Shown here: piece after piece, positions 7,331-15,661 of the stretch
How positions within the stretch are numbered: the stretch's first letter is position 1
Layout of the letters: every line of letters starts with the position of its first letter
Assembly: GCA_038257845.1 (NCBI GenBank)
Contig: JBBSQL010000059.1
Span: 1 to 16,340, forward strand
DNA from: JAFDXJ01 sp038257845
GTDB taxonomy: Bacteria > Bacteroidota > Bacteroidia > Chitinophagales > Chitinophagaceae
DNA: 16,340 bases
Direction: 5' to 3'
The notes under the pieces: model-generated
Seen by the model: only the letters and a program-made list of their open reading frames with translations
What the model was told of the DNA's origin: nothing
Database searches by the model: none
Position numbers and translations under genes: made by a program

Positions 7331-8929
7331 TTAAGGATTCCACCACAAATGTGTGCCGCCATTATCCGGGCCGCTCAACATTTGAATGGCTTTCTGTACA
7401 CCAATCGGGTTATTGCTTCTTTCATCCGCCGGGAAATTGATCCTGCGAATAAAATCTGTTGTAGAAATTGTTCCACCACTATTATTAATAACTACCGGAA
7501 ATAATTTTGGATATCCTGTCCTGCGAAATTCACTCCAGGCTTCTTGCCCTTCGGGATACATAGAGATCCATTTTTGTGTAATGATGCGTTCCAGCTTTTG
7601 CTCAAACGTTGCATTATCATCCCATTTAATGGTGATCGTACTTAACCAGGGTGAACCTGTTGCAATATCGTTTTGTCCCGGTGTCATTGCTTTTGGATCA
7701 GTGTATGGTTGTGCAGTGGCAGTGCTGTTATTGATGTATGCTGTTGCATCCAAACCATATTGCGCAAATGAAGTGCTGATACCTGTTTCATAATCAGTTT
7801 GCATATCACCTGCACCGGACCAGCCTCTTAATGCAGCTTCTGCTTTTAAAAACCAGGCTTCTGCTGCTACCATTAATTGTACTTTATTCGGGAAAGTAAC
7901 CATGGTAGAATAATCTGCATAACGGGAATGATCGTCTATATTTATTCCATTGCGGATGCCGATATATTGACCTGCCACTGCAGCATCAGTTGCCTTCGTT
8001 GCATATTTAGAAATTCGCGCATCATTATAACCATTCATTAAAGAAGCGATCGGTGCACCCAACCTGATGTCACCCCATGATTCATTGATCACATTTACCG
8101 GGTTTGGATTTGTGCCGATATCAATCATGCAATTATCATCATTTGTTTTTAGCAAGCCATACGGATTGGACAAAGATTTTTCGCCTTCTTCTTTTGCCCT
8201 GGTCGGGTCAACTTTAGAAATGCGGATCGCAAGCCTCAAACGCAATGTATTAGCGAATTGCAGCCATTTTTGATTATCACCACCGTAGGCTAAATCAAAA
8301 TTAGTAAGCGTAGGTAATGCATTGTTTTGTACCATATCGGTAAACACATTTATAGCTGTATCAAGATCATTAAAGAATGCATTGTACACATCTTTTTGTG
8401 AATCATAATCAATACTTCCATCCGCATTAATTTGTCCGTAATGCGTATAAATGATCGGGCCATAAATATCACTCACGCGGTGCATCGCTTCCACACGTAA
8501 AATTTTTGCCCACTGATAAAAAGCTTCGAATTGCGGGTCAGTTGCTTTTTTCAAAACGGCATCTGTATTGTTCATCACGTTGTCGTATGCCCAATCCCAG
8601 GGATATGAATTCCAGCCATCAACAAGGTAATAATTCGTGTTGTTGATATTACTTTGAAACGGAGTAGGCGACATCATATAACCGGAGTAAACATCCGCGA
8701 TCAGGTTTTGCTGCAACTGGTACGCCCATGCAGGATTCGCGATATAAATAAATAATTGCGCCTGCTTTAATGGTGCCCCAAGATTTTGATAATCCACATC
8801 CAGTTGTCCTTCAGAAAGTCCAAGCGGGTTGGTATTATATTTTTCAAAATTCTTGGTGCAACCTGTGAAGGATGCAGCGATCAGGATAACTGCTGCAGCC
8901 ATGGATAATTTTTTTAATCTATTTTTCAT
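7331..8929 (-). CDS. SusD/RagB-type outer-membrane lipoprotein (SusD-like_2 type)
   Basis: A 532-residue surface lipoprotein that works as the lid and ligand-binding partner of the SusC channel encoded just upstream. The N-terminus is a lipoprotein signal with the lipobox FTGC, giving Cys24 as the likely lipidation site. Family stretches include RVSDIYGPIIY (151-161), YDSQKDVYNAFFNDLDTAI (from 175), KWLQFANTLRLRLAIRIS, an AEAWFLKAEAALRGW helix, and near the end ITQKWISMYPEGQEAWSEFR followed by RTGYP. This pattern fits the SusD-like group often found with SusC in Bacteroidota. The length is normal. It is separated from susC by 26 bases, is the last gene of the operon, and is followed by a strong terminator. 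The ligand is not evident: no polysaccharide-degrading or peptidase gene is adjacent. Confidence 0.95.
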   Translation of the reverse strand: MKNRLKKLSMAAAVILIAASFTGCTKNFEKYNTNPLGLSEGQLDVDYQNLGAPLKQAQLFIYIANPAWAYQLQQNLIADVYSGYMMSPTPFQSNINNTNYYLVDGWNSYPWDWAYDNVMNNTDAVLKKATDPQFEAFYQWAKILRVEAMHRVSDIYGPIIYTHYGQINADGSIDYDSQKDVYNAFFNDLDTAINVFTDMVQNNALPTLTNFDLAYGGDNQKWLQFANTLRLRLAIRISKVDPTRAKEEGEKSLSNPYGLLKTNDDNCMIDIGTNPNPVNVINESWGDIRLGAPIASLMNGYNDARISKYATKATDAAVAGQYIGIRNGINIDDHSRYADYSTMVTFPNKVQLMVAAEAWFLKAEAALRGWSGAGDMQTDYETGISTSFAQYGLDATAYINNSTATAQPYTDPKAMTPGQNDIATGSPWLSTITIKWDDNATFEQKLERIITQKWISMYPEGQEAWSEFRRTGYPKLFPVVINNSGGTISTTDFIRRINFPADERSNNPIGVQKAIQMLSGPDNGGTHLWWNP

Positions 8930-8955
8930 ATTCTTTTTTTAATATTTTTTTAGAA

Positions 8956-11900
8956 TTAGAAACCAATATTTAAAGATAAACCAATACTGCGTGTGGATGG
9001 AATGCTGAAGGTTTCTGTGCCTTGCAAACCATTGTTGGTAGCCATTGAAATCTCCGGATCAAACGGTGCTTTTTTCGTTACGAAAAATAAATTACGCCCG
9101 ATCAAAGTTAAACGCAGGTTACGCATCCAGGTTGATTTTATGGGGAAATTATAAGCCAACGCTAATTCGCGCAAACGTACATTGGTTGCATCATACATAT
9201 AGTATTCTGAAATACCATCTCTGCCGCCGACTGCCTGGTAAAATGTTTGCGGATCAAGCGGGCCAACGAATTTTGTACCATCTTCATACACCGCTGGAAT
9301 ATTGATGCCACCTGCATCACGCGCATCCTGTGTGGCTTTGGTATCACCCAATTTATCAAGGATCGCTTGCGTTACGCTCATCACTTTTCCACCAAATCTT
9401 CCATCGAATAAGAAGCTTACAGTGAAATGTTTGATGTCAAATGAATTGGACCAACCCAGTGTATATTTTGGATTTGGATTGCCTAAATATTTCTGGCCTT
9501 CATCACCCACTTGTGTATTTGGATCAGAACCTTTTAATGGCGCACCATTCGCATCCACTACGATTGCACCACTCGCATCACGCTGGAAAAATCGTCCATA
9601 AATATCACCCCATGAACCACCCACTACAATGTCAGAAGCATATAATAAATTTCCCAATCCTGTAAGTGTATAATAAGAGCGGCCAACATTCAATTGATCA
9701 TTGGATAAACTTATGATTTTGTTTTTATTCAATGCGTAGTTCAAACTAGTGTTCCATGTAACTGTACTTGATTTAACAGGCGTTGCATTTATGGAAACTT
9801 CCACACCCTGGTTACGAATATTTCCACCATTTATAAAATAGGTATTATAGCCAGAACCATTTGGTGCACTCACTTCCAGGTATTGGTTGTAATTATTATT
9901 TTGATAATACGTTGCATCTAAACCCAGCTTGTTATTAAAGAAACGGAATTCAAAACCGGCTTCAAAAGAACGGTTATCTTCAGGCTGCAAATATGTACCG
10001 GGATAAGGCGCAGCGCCATTATACGTAGTTGGCTGAGAATTATCAAAATTCACATAATAGTTTGGCGGGAAAGTAGAATAAGCGCTTACATCATTACCCA
10101 CTCTTGCATAAGAAACACGCAGTTTACCAAAGCTGATGAATGATGGTAAATGAGTCATTTCACTTAAGATCAAATTCAAACCACCGGAATAATATAAATA
10201 GCCTTTTCCTACTTCAGGTGTAAATGCAAAAGTAGATGACCAGTCATTTCTCGCGCTGATATCTACATACACATATTTTTTATAATTCAATGACGCTGTT
10301 GCAAAAACAGATTGTACCTGGCGATGTGTGATGTCCTGTGAAAGTGACAAATAGTTTGGTTGAATATTAGATAAAACAAACACATTCGGAATATTCAAAC
10401 CAGGTCCACCGGTTTTAGTACCGAAAGTATTACTGCTAAATTTTTCATCAGTAATACTTGTACCAACTGTTGCATTGATACCAAAATTTTCTCCCAGGTC
10501 TTTCGCGCCGCTCAATAATAAATCTCCATACAATTGTGTATTCACCGCATTCATTAAAGAATATCCGCCGTTCGCTGCAGTGAGCACCGGTGAAGTAGTT
10601 GCATAACTTTTCACATCAATATCATTATACAATTTATCAATGTTTCCCCTAGCCTGGATATTGATCCAGTCATTTATTTTATATTTAAATGAAAGGTTTG
10701 AATACACCCGGTTTAATGTGTTTTGACTTGGGTTGCGGTATAAAAGCCAGTAAGGGTTTTGCTGATCTTCACTGGCATTCCAGCCCTTATCAAAATTTAC
10801 ATCCCACCAGTTTTGAACGTTGGTATTTCTCAACGTTGAAAACATTTCATAATTCTTATATTGATTAAAATCAATACCACGTGGTAAAGAATATAAACCA
10901 CCCAATGGATTATCGTATGTTCCGCTTGCCGGCCTGTTATAAGCATTTTGATTTAAAAACAATACATTGAAATCCGCAGTTAGGCGGTCATTGAAAAACT
11001 TCGCAGTTTCACGGAAATTAATATTGTGTTTTTTCAAAGTAGATGTGGGCACGATACCTTTATTATCTGTATAAGAATAAGAAAAATAAGTCTGTGCTTT
11101 TTCTGTACCTCCGGACAATGCAATGGAATTAAAAGAAGTAAGTCCTGTCTGGAAAAAATCACTTACATAATCTTTGGCATTTACTATACTGCCCCAACTT
11201 TCCAGGCTGCCCGGACTTGAAGAAGTCATTGGAACTGTCTGGCCATATTTAAATTGTAATGGCTCTTTATATAAAGGATTATCAAAAGTAAGTGAAGTGG
11301 AAACGTCAATTTTTGTAACACCTGCTTTACCTTTTTTCGTGGTAATTAAAATCACCCCGTTGGCAGCGCTGCTTCCGTATAAAGCCGCGGCTGATGCGCC
11401 TTTCAGCACAGTTACATTTTCAATATCGTCCGGGTTTAAATTGGAAATACCATCTCCACCATCCAGTCCCACATTACCAAGTGCCTGTCCAAATTCATCA
11501 TTTGGCTGTACCGGTGAATAATTTACCAAAGGCACACCATCAATTACATATAGAGGTTGATTTTCGCGGGTGGATTTATTTCCCCTTAAAATCACGCGGG
11601 TAGAACCTCCAATACCTGAAGCACTTTTGGAAATGGTTACACCGGCAACGCGGCCCGTCAGGTTATTAATAAAGTTGGCATCCTGCACAGTTGTGAGGTC
11701 TGCATTATTTACTTTTTGTACTGCATAAGTCAAACTTTTTGACTGACGCTGAATACCCAATGCAGTAGTTACGACAACATCGGTCAATTGTGATTGTGTT
11801 TCAGAAAGAGAAACGGTAAGAGAATGATCCTGGCCAACAGTGATGTCTTTAGAATCATAACCGATATAAGAGAAAACCAATACATCTCCTTCATTGGCAT

Positions 11901-12477
11901 CTATTTTAAAACTACCATCCGTGCCGGATGAAACGCCGCGCGTTTTTCCTTTGATGGTAATGCTCACACCAGCCAGTGCATTTCCATTCTGGTCAGTCAC
12001 TTTGCCGCTGATGACATCATAGAGAAAACCCGCGCCGGGCATATCTTTCATCGTAATAAATGTTTGCAGGTCATTGACATTAATCTCTGCAATTTTCTTT
12101 TGACTGTCATTGACAATGACATACGTATTATCAGAAATTTTCTTATACGCCAGGCCTGAATTTTTCAACACCTGTTGCAGGATTTTCTCCGTGCTTTGTA
12201 TATTTTCCGGGATTGGATTTACCATTGTCTGGTCAATGCCTTTTTCCGAAAAAAGAAAATAAATGCCTTTGGATTTATTCAATTCCTTTAAGACATTTAT
12301 CAAAGTTTGTTTTTGTGTATCCTGCTTATATGTACTGGCAGATACATTATTACGCTGTGCATATTTCACATCCATAGCATAAGCGTTTCCGGTTTGCGCA
12401 TGCAGGGATGGTACGCAAAATACCTGCGCCACGAGGGCGATGCAGGTTAGGTAAGTTGTTGTAATTGATTTTCTCAT
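8956..12477 (-). CDS. SusC/RagA-type TonB-dependent outer-membrane transporter with STN domain
   Basis: A 1173-residue outer-membrane transporter. Residues 1-28 are a signal peptide ending HAQ. Residues about 55-125 form an STN domain (TLINVLKELNKSKGIYFLF..NTYVIV), the part that contacts FecR-type anti-sigma factors in cell-surface signalling. A carboxypeptidase-regulatory-like domain follows (about 155-228: ISGKVTDQNGNALAGVSITI), then the plug with VVVTTALGI and the SusC hallmark QPLYVIDGVPL (307-317). The remaining 800 residues are the beta-barrel, ending in the expected aromatic residue (NIGF). The gene is intact. It lies 31 bases after fecR and 26 bases before susD, all on one strand, so the three are probably one transcript. 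Together with SusD it imports an unknown ligand across the outer membrane using TonB energy. Confidence 0.96.
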   Translation of the reverse strand: MRKSITTTYLTCIALVAQVFCVPSLHAQTGNAYAMDVKYAQRNNVSASTYKQDTQKQTLINVLKELNKSKGIYFLFSEKGIDQTMVNPIPENIQSTEKILQQVLKNSGLAYKKISDNTYVIVNDSQKKIAEINVNDLQTFITMKDMPGAGFLYDVISGKVTDQNGNALAGVSITIKGKTRGVSSGTDGSFKIDANEGDVLVFSYIGYDSKDITVGQDHSLTVSLSETQSQLTDVVVTTALGIQRQSKSLTYAVQKVNNADLTTVQDANFINNLTGRVAGVTISKSASGIGGSTRVILRGNKSTRENQPLYVIDGVPLVNYSPVQPNDEFGQALGNVGLDGGDGISNLNPDDIENVTVLKGASAAALYGSSAANGVILITTKKGKAGVTKIDVSTSLTFDNPLYKEPLQFKYGQTVPMTSSSPGSLESWGSIVNAKDYVSDFFQTGLTSFNSIALSGGTEKAQTYFSYSYTDNKGIVPTSTLKKHNINFRETAKFFNDRLTADFNVLFLNQNAYNRPASGTYDNPLGGLYSLPRGIDFNQYKNYEMFSTLRNTNVQNWWDVNFDKGWNASEDQQNPYWLLYRNPSQNTLNRVYSNLSFKYKINDWINIQARGNIDKLYNDIDVKSYATTSPVLTAANGGYSLMNAVNTQLYGDLLLSGAKDLGENFGINATVGTSITDEKFSSNTFGTKTGGPGLNIPNVFVLSNIQPNYLSLSQDITHRQVQSVFATASLNYKKYVYVDISARNDWSSTFAFTPEVGKGYLYYSGGLNLILSEMTHLPSFISFGKLRVSYARVGNDVSAYSTFPPNYYVNFDNSQPTTYNGAAPYPGTYLQPEDNRSFEAGFEFRFFNNKLGLDATYYQNNNYNQYLEVSAPNGSGYNTYFINGGNIRNQGVEVSINATPVKSSTVTWNTSLNYALNKNKIISLSNDQLNVGRSYYTLTGLGNLLYASDIVVGGSWGDIYGRFFQRDASGAIVVDANGAPLKGSDPNTQVGDEGQKYLGNPNPKYTLGWSNSFDIKHFTVSFLFDGRFGGKVMSVTQAILDKLGDTKATQDARDAGGINIPAVYEDGTKFVGPLDPQTFYQAVGGRDGISEYYMYDATNVRLRELALAYNFPIKSTWMRNLRLTLIGRNLFFVTKKAPFDPEISMATNNGLQGTETFSIPSTRSIGLSLNIGF

Positions 12478-12508
12478 TTGATACAGATTTTATTTTTAAT
12501 GTTTGCAC

Positions 12509-13492
12509 TCAGGGTTTGGTGATGGAAATTTGATCGTTGTTCCGCACTACTTTAAAGTTCATCGTCGCTTCCAGGGAACTTAATAAAACATCCAGGTTGT
12601 CATTGGGTAAAATACCGGTGATGGTCGTTTGTGAAATGCTGCTGTCGGCGATCGTAATATGTGTATCATATTGTGCATTGATCATCGCAACAGCATCTTC
12701 AAGTGTGGTATTGTCAAAAACTAATTTATGATCTTTCCAGGCGAGGACTTTTTCCCGGGCCACCGTTTCTTTTTGTATATCATTATTTTTCACTTCTGCA
12801 AAATCACCGGGTTTCATGTTGATTTCTTTGCCATCTTTTGTTTGCAGGGTTACACTTCCTTCATCCAGTAACACTTGTGTGATGCCATTTTTATTGACCA
12901 CGTTGAATTTGGTTCCGGTAACGATGATATCACAATTGCCTGCATGAACGATAAAGCGACTTTTCTGCGGGGTTTTTGTTACATGGAAAAATGCTTCGCC
13001 TTCCAGCCACACTTCACGCGTGGAGCCGGTTTGCCAGTTTTTGGAATATTCTATTTTAGTTTTTGCATTTAAAATAACTTCAGAGCCATCGGGTAAAATT
13101 TTCTGCGATAATTCGCCTTTAGCTGTTTGCAGTTTTGTTTCTTTTGGCCCGGAAACATAATAAATAAGCGCTGTGAAAATGATGAGTATAAAGGCAGCGG
13201 CGAGGGATAAAAGTTTTTTATTTTTATAAAAAGGGGCAAGACTTTTCACGGGGTGAAAGATGGCCTGTACAAATTTCTCTTCAGTTTGAGCCATTTTTTC
13301 AGCAGATATATTTTCAGGAATGACCGTATCTTCATAAATCTTTTTTGCTGCCGCAGCGAGTGCTGCATTTTCCGGGCTTTCCAGCAGCCATTTTTTCCAA
13401 AACTCCTGCCCGGACTCATTCCCTGCTTGCAGAAAATGAATAAAGCTATCCTCGGCGAGTAGTTCTTCGGGCGTTCGAAAACTATATTTCAT
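12509..13492 (-). CDS. FecR family anti-sigma factor
   Basis: A 327-residue inner-membrane protein. A cytoplasmic N-terminal part (1-90) should hold the sigma factor. One membrane helix lies at about 93-114 (KKLLSLAAAFILIIFTALIY). The periplasmic FecR domain covers about 120-200, with KILPDGSEVILNAKTKIEY and EVWLEGEAFFHV. A C-terminal DUF4974-like region (about 248-325: LEDAVAMINAQYDTHITI..) resembles STN folds. I chose the ATG at 13492 (MKYSFRTPEELL). The frame is open for 58 more codons to 13666, but that extension lacks family resemblance and would overlap the divergent sigma gene. It is the first gene of the fecR-susC-susD operon and should relay the signal from the STN domain of SusC to the sigma factor. 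Confidence 0.93.
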   Translation of the reverse strand: MKYSFRTPEELLAEDSFIHFLQAGNESGQEFWKKWLLESPENAALAAAAKKIYEDTVIPENISAEKMAQTEEKFVQAIFHPVKSLAPFYKNKKLLSLAAAFILIIFTALIYYVSGPKETKLQTAKGELSQKILPDGSEVILNAKTKIEYSKNWQTGSTREVWLEGEAFFHVTKTPQKSRFIVHAGNCDIIVTGTKFNVVNKNGITQVLLDEGSVTLQTKDGKEINMKPGDFAEVKNNDIQKETVAREKVLAWKDHKLVFDNTTLEDAVAMINAQYDTHITIADSSISQTTITGILPNDNLDVLLSSLEATMNFKVVRNNDQISITKP

Positions 13493-13646
13493 AAAGAATA
13501 ATTGGGTATAAGTGCCCTGAAATAATATTTTGTAACCATATTTAGGTAAATACTTTCTTAACCATGAAATTTGTAGCTTATTTTGGGAGAAATCAAAAAA
13601 GGAATGTATTGATATAGATTCCTGTCCCTGAAAAGTGTTCGCATGT
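13493..13646. promoter_or_regulatory. Shared region between divergent sigma and fecR starts
   Basis: About 154 AT-rich bases between the two divergent start codons, which must hold the promoters of both the sigma gene and the fecR-susC-susD operon. I find no exact copy of the Bacteroidota TTTG/TAnnTTTG promoter. Near matches exist (for example TTATTTTG around 13580) but are not convincing. Confidence 0.55.
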
Positions 13647-14162
13647 ATGGCAGAAGGATTTACCAATGAAGCTGAATTCCGAATTTTCTTCCGGGAATAT
13701 TACCCGAAATTATATAGTTATGGCTTTAAAATAATTGCCAATCATGATTTGCTGGAAGATTGCCTGCAGGAATTATTTACCGACATCTGGAAAAATGCGG
13801 GTAAAACAGAGATCAAATCCATGAACGCTTATTTATTCAAATCCTTTCAATATAAATTATTCAAGAAAGGCGCGCGCGAGAAAAAAATATTACCGGAAAC
13901 GGAACCGGGTTTCGAAATTCCTTTTGAGATCACGGCGGAAACGTTAATAGTAGAAGGAGAGGAGCATGTAGAAAAAGTAAAAAAAGTTTCTTTGCTGATG
14001 ACACATTTAAGCGGGCGGCAGCGCGAGATTATTTACCTGAAATTTTATAAGAATTTTTCTTATGAAGAAATCAGCGAGATCATGCAAATCAATTACCAGG
14101 CCGCGCGGAATTTGCTGAGTTTATCTATTAAAGTTTTGCGAAAAGCGATGGAAGAAAATTGA
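13647..14162 (+). CDS. ECF-type RNA polymerase sigma factor
   Basis: A 171-residue sigma-70 family protein made of regions 2 and 4 only. Region 2 covers about residues 10-77, including YYPKLYSYGFKII and LLEDCLQELFTDIWKN, which contact the core enzyme and the -10 element. Region 4 covers about 112-166: LSGRQREIIYLKFYKNFSYE followed by EISEIMQINYQAARNLLSLS, a helix-turn-helix for the -35 element. I chose ATG 13647 (MAEGFTNEAEF); the frame also opens at a GTG at 13635, which would add four residues. The gene is head-to-head with fecR, whose product is its likely anti-sigma factor. In most Bacteroidota loci I know of, the sigma and fecR genes run in the same direction, so the divergent layout is notable. 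The likely target is the fecR-susC-susD promoter. Confidence 0.93.
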   Translation: MAEGFTNEAEFRIFFREYYPKLYSYGFKIIANHDLLEDCLQELFTDIWKNAGKTEIKSMNAYLFKSFQYKLFKKGAREKKILPETEPGFEIPFEITAETLIVEGEEHVEKVKKVSLLMTHLSGRQREIIYLKFYKNFSYEEISEIMQINYQAARNLLSLSIKVLRKAMEEN

Positions 14163-14183
14163 AAATGAGTTGTCATTTTTTTT
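14162..14183 (+). terminator. Weak intrinsic terminator after the sigma gene
   Basis: AAAATGA-GTTG-TCATTTT directly after the stop codon gives a seven-pair, AT-rich stem with a four-base loop, and the T run continues through 14183. The position fits a terminator, but the stem is weak. Confidence 0.55.
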
Positions 14184-14296
14184 AAATAATAGATGAAATT
14201 TTATTTAATAAGCAAAGGCGAATTTTAAATATTGAGATTTGTTTTTTTTATTCCTGGTGAATATTTTAATATTAAGAACCTGTAAAGCAATCGGTG

Positions 14297-14375
14297 TACA
14301 CAAAGCGTTCCGCTGGAACGCATCTTTCATCAACTATTATTTTTGCTACCCATAAAATGTTCCTTTGGAACATCC
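14297..14375 (-). repeat. Composite palindrome element Y, inverted copy
   Basis: GCGTTCC-GCT-GGAACGC (14305-14321) and ATGTTCC-TTT-GGAACAT (14357-14373). Read on the minus strand the order is first palindrome, TTTTATGGGTA, spacer, second palindrome, CTTTGTG, which matches the element at 1502-1577. The outer arms of the first palindrome have changed together from TT/AA to AT/AT. Confidence 0.78.
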
Positions 14376-14479
14376 CATTTTCATTTGTGAAAAATATAAT
14401 ATTCGTTTGCAGTGAAATGAAAAACTTAAAGAAAAATTCCAGAGATGAATTTGAATTTACACAGCAAGAATATTTTACC

Positions 14480-14560
14480 TTTTGTTCCGTAGGAACAATT
14501 CATGGGTAATAATCATAATATACTTTATACAAAGCGTTCCAGCGGAACGCCTTGTGCTTA
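14480..14560 (+). repeat. Composite palindrome element Y, direct copy
   Basis: TTGTTCC-GTA-GGAACAA (14482-14498), ATTCATGGGTA, then GCGTTCC-AGC-GGAACGC (14534-14550) and CTTGTGCTT. The flanks and 52-base spacing match 1502-1577 closely. With 14297-14375 it forms an inverted pair about 105 bases apart. Confidence 0.8.
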
Positions 14561-14928
14561 TTCTTCTAATAAAAAAGGCTGGGAAAAAATAAAAACCACT
14601 GAGAGGATGCTTTGAATGCAGTTGTATCATAATTCAGTTCAGAAAAATTATAGTAATCCTGCTTGGTATTTATTAGCAAATGAATGTATGTACTTATAAA
14701 CCTTAGTATAAAAGCTTACACTAAACATTTAAACATTATTTGATTATTAAATGACATTGGAAAATTGCTTCCATGAAATAATAAGCCGGATACTTTTAAA
14801 AAACATTCTACACAATCTGGTTCAAAACCTTAGAATTAAACTTAAACCAAAGCCACCAATCTTATTAGCAAAAAAAACTAATTTTCTGATTGATTCCATG
14901 CAATTATATAACGCCAAATTTTCAATAT

Positions 14929-14969
14929 GTGAGAAATCACAAATAAAAATGTGATTTCTCACCTTTTTT
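14929..14969 (+). terminator. Strong terminator-like hairpin before the 14983 gene
   Basis: GTGAGAAATCAC (14929-14940) and GTGATTTCTCAC (14951-14962) are perfect 12-base arms around a ten-base A-rich loop, followed by C and six T. It has the form of a plus-strand intrinsic terminator but lies only 13 bases before the next start codon, with no gene upstream for about 770 bases. Confidence 0.8.
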
Positions 14970-14982
14970 AGTAAGAAAATAA

Positions 14983-15552
14983 ATGCGTATTTTGGAAAAA
15001 ATTAATACCATGCTTACACTTAGCAACCACTTCAAAAAAATAGTACTCCTGGTTTTATTCACCAGCGCAATTACATTTTGTCATGCCCAAACAGATACCG
15101 AATTTCCAAAAGGTTTTATTATGTATGCAAAATTGCATAGCGGCATGGTTACAAATTTTGCTTCTTCACCCGATCTTTTCGTTGGCGGTATTCAGCTTGC
15201 CCCGCAATATACAGTGGTACCGCATGTCTTAAGGTTTGGTGCAATTGCCGGCGGCTTTTATAACAATAAAAAAATCCAGGGAGAATTTGGCCCTTCTGTT
15301 TCATTAAAACTAAAAACATTCAATGCCAAATTAGAAGGTGCAACTGTTGGTTCAATTGGCAATCTTAATTTACTCATTGATCATCTCTGGGGCACGGATA
15401 AACAACGACTGATTGGTGGTGGTCTCGTAATGGATATAGGAGTCATAACTATTGGAGTTACTACTCACCGGGATTACAACCTCAATACCTGGTGGTTTCA
15501 AAGTGAAATTGGTATAAGGCTTACGAAGAAACATAAGAATCCGGTTATATAA
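14983..15552 (+). CDS. Secreted protein of unknown function, possibly a small outer-membrane barrel
   Basis: A 189-residue protein with an N-terminal signal peptide: a hydrophobic core (KKIVLLVLFTSAITFCHAQ) and probable cleavage after the HA or HAQ near residue 35. Starting at Met10 (15010, MLTLSNHFKK) would give a more usual signal length of about 26 residues, so the true start is uncertain. The mature part has alternating hydrophobic and polar residues, many glycines (FGAIAGGFYNNKK, GGLVMDIGVITIGV) and aromatic residues near a positively charged end. This fits a beta-rich envelope protein or small barrel. I do not recognise a family. A terminator-like hairpin stands 13 bases before the start codon and could attenuate expression. 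A patatin-like gene lies downstream behind a palindrome cluster. Confidence 0.72.
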   Translation: MRILEKINTMLTLSNHFKKIVLLVLFTSAITFCHAQTDTEFPKGFIMYAKLHSGMVTNFASSPDLFVGGIQLAPQYTVVPHVLRFGAIAGGFYNNKKIQGEFGPSVSLKLKTFNAKLEGATVGSIGNLNLLIDHLWGTDKQRLIGGGLVMDIGVITIGVTTHRDYNLNTWWFQSEIGIRLTKKHKNPVI

Positions 15553-15557
15553 ATAGA

Positions 15558-15585
15558 TTTCGGTCGGTGCGGACACCGGCCGATA
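15558..15585. repeat. GGTCGGTG palindrome, copy 1
   Basis: TCGGTCGGTG and CACCGGCCGA arms (15560-15569 and 15574-15583) pair with one G-U wobble. It starts six bases after the stop codon of the 14983 gene. No T run follows, so it is not a typical terminator. Confidence 0.8.
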
Positions 15586-15629
15586 GGGCAAAAGATGATT
15601 TTGACATACTTACATATTTTAGAGAAAGT

Positions 15630-15657
15630 TTTCGGTCGGTGTGGACACCGACCGATA
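15630..15657. repeat. GGTCGGTG palindrome, copy 2
   Basis: Near-identical to copy 1, 72 bases on, with perfect TCGGTCGGTGT and ACACCGACCGA arms. It ends four bases before the ATG of the broken patatin copy, so it occupies the place where that copy's ribosome binding site would be. Confidence 0.8.
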
Positions 15658-15661
15658 GGTA

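Larger units (their letters stand above)
14184..14928. other. Gene-free intergenic region
   Basis: About 745 AT-rich bases without a convincing gene. It holds two inverted copies of palindrome element Y (14297-14375 and 14480-14560). A 67-codon open frame at 14751-14954 ends inside the next hairpin, has no recognisable motif and is probably chance. The stretch 14561-14928 shows nothing else I can name, though a small RNA ending at the hairpin 14929-14969 is possible. Confidence 0.65.

Noticed and set aside
13493..13666. A 58-codon N-terminal extension of the FecR frame
   Set aside because: It lacks family resemblance, overlaps the start of the divergent sigma gene, and a good start exists at 13492 (MKYSFRTPEELL).
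14751..14954. A 67-codon plus-strand open frame
   Set aside because: Its composition is not convincing, it has no motif, and it ends inside the second arm of a terminator-like hairpin.
15558..15585. The first GGTCGGTG palindrome as a terminator of the 14983 gene
   Set aside because: It is well placed but lacks a T run, and near-copies occur at positions that do not follow a gene.
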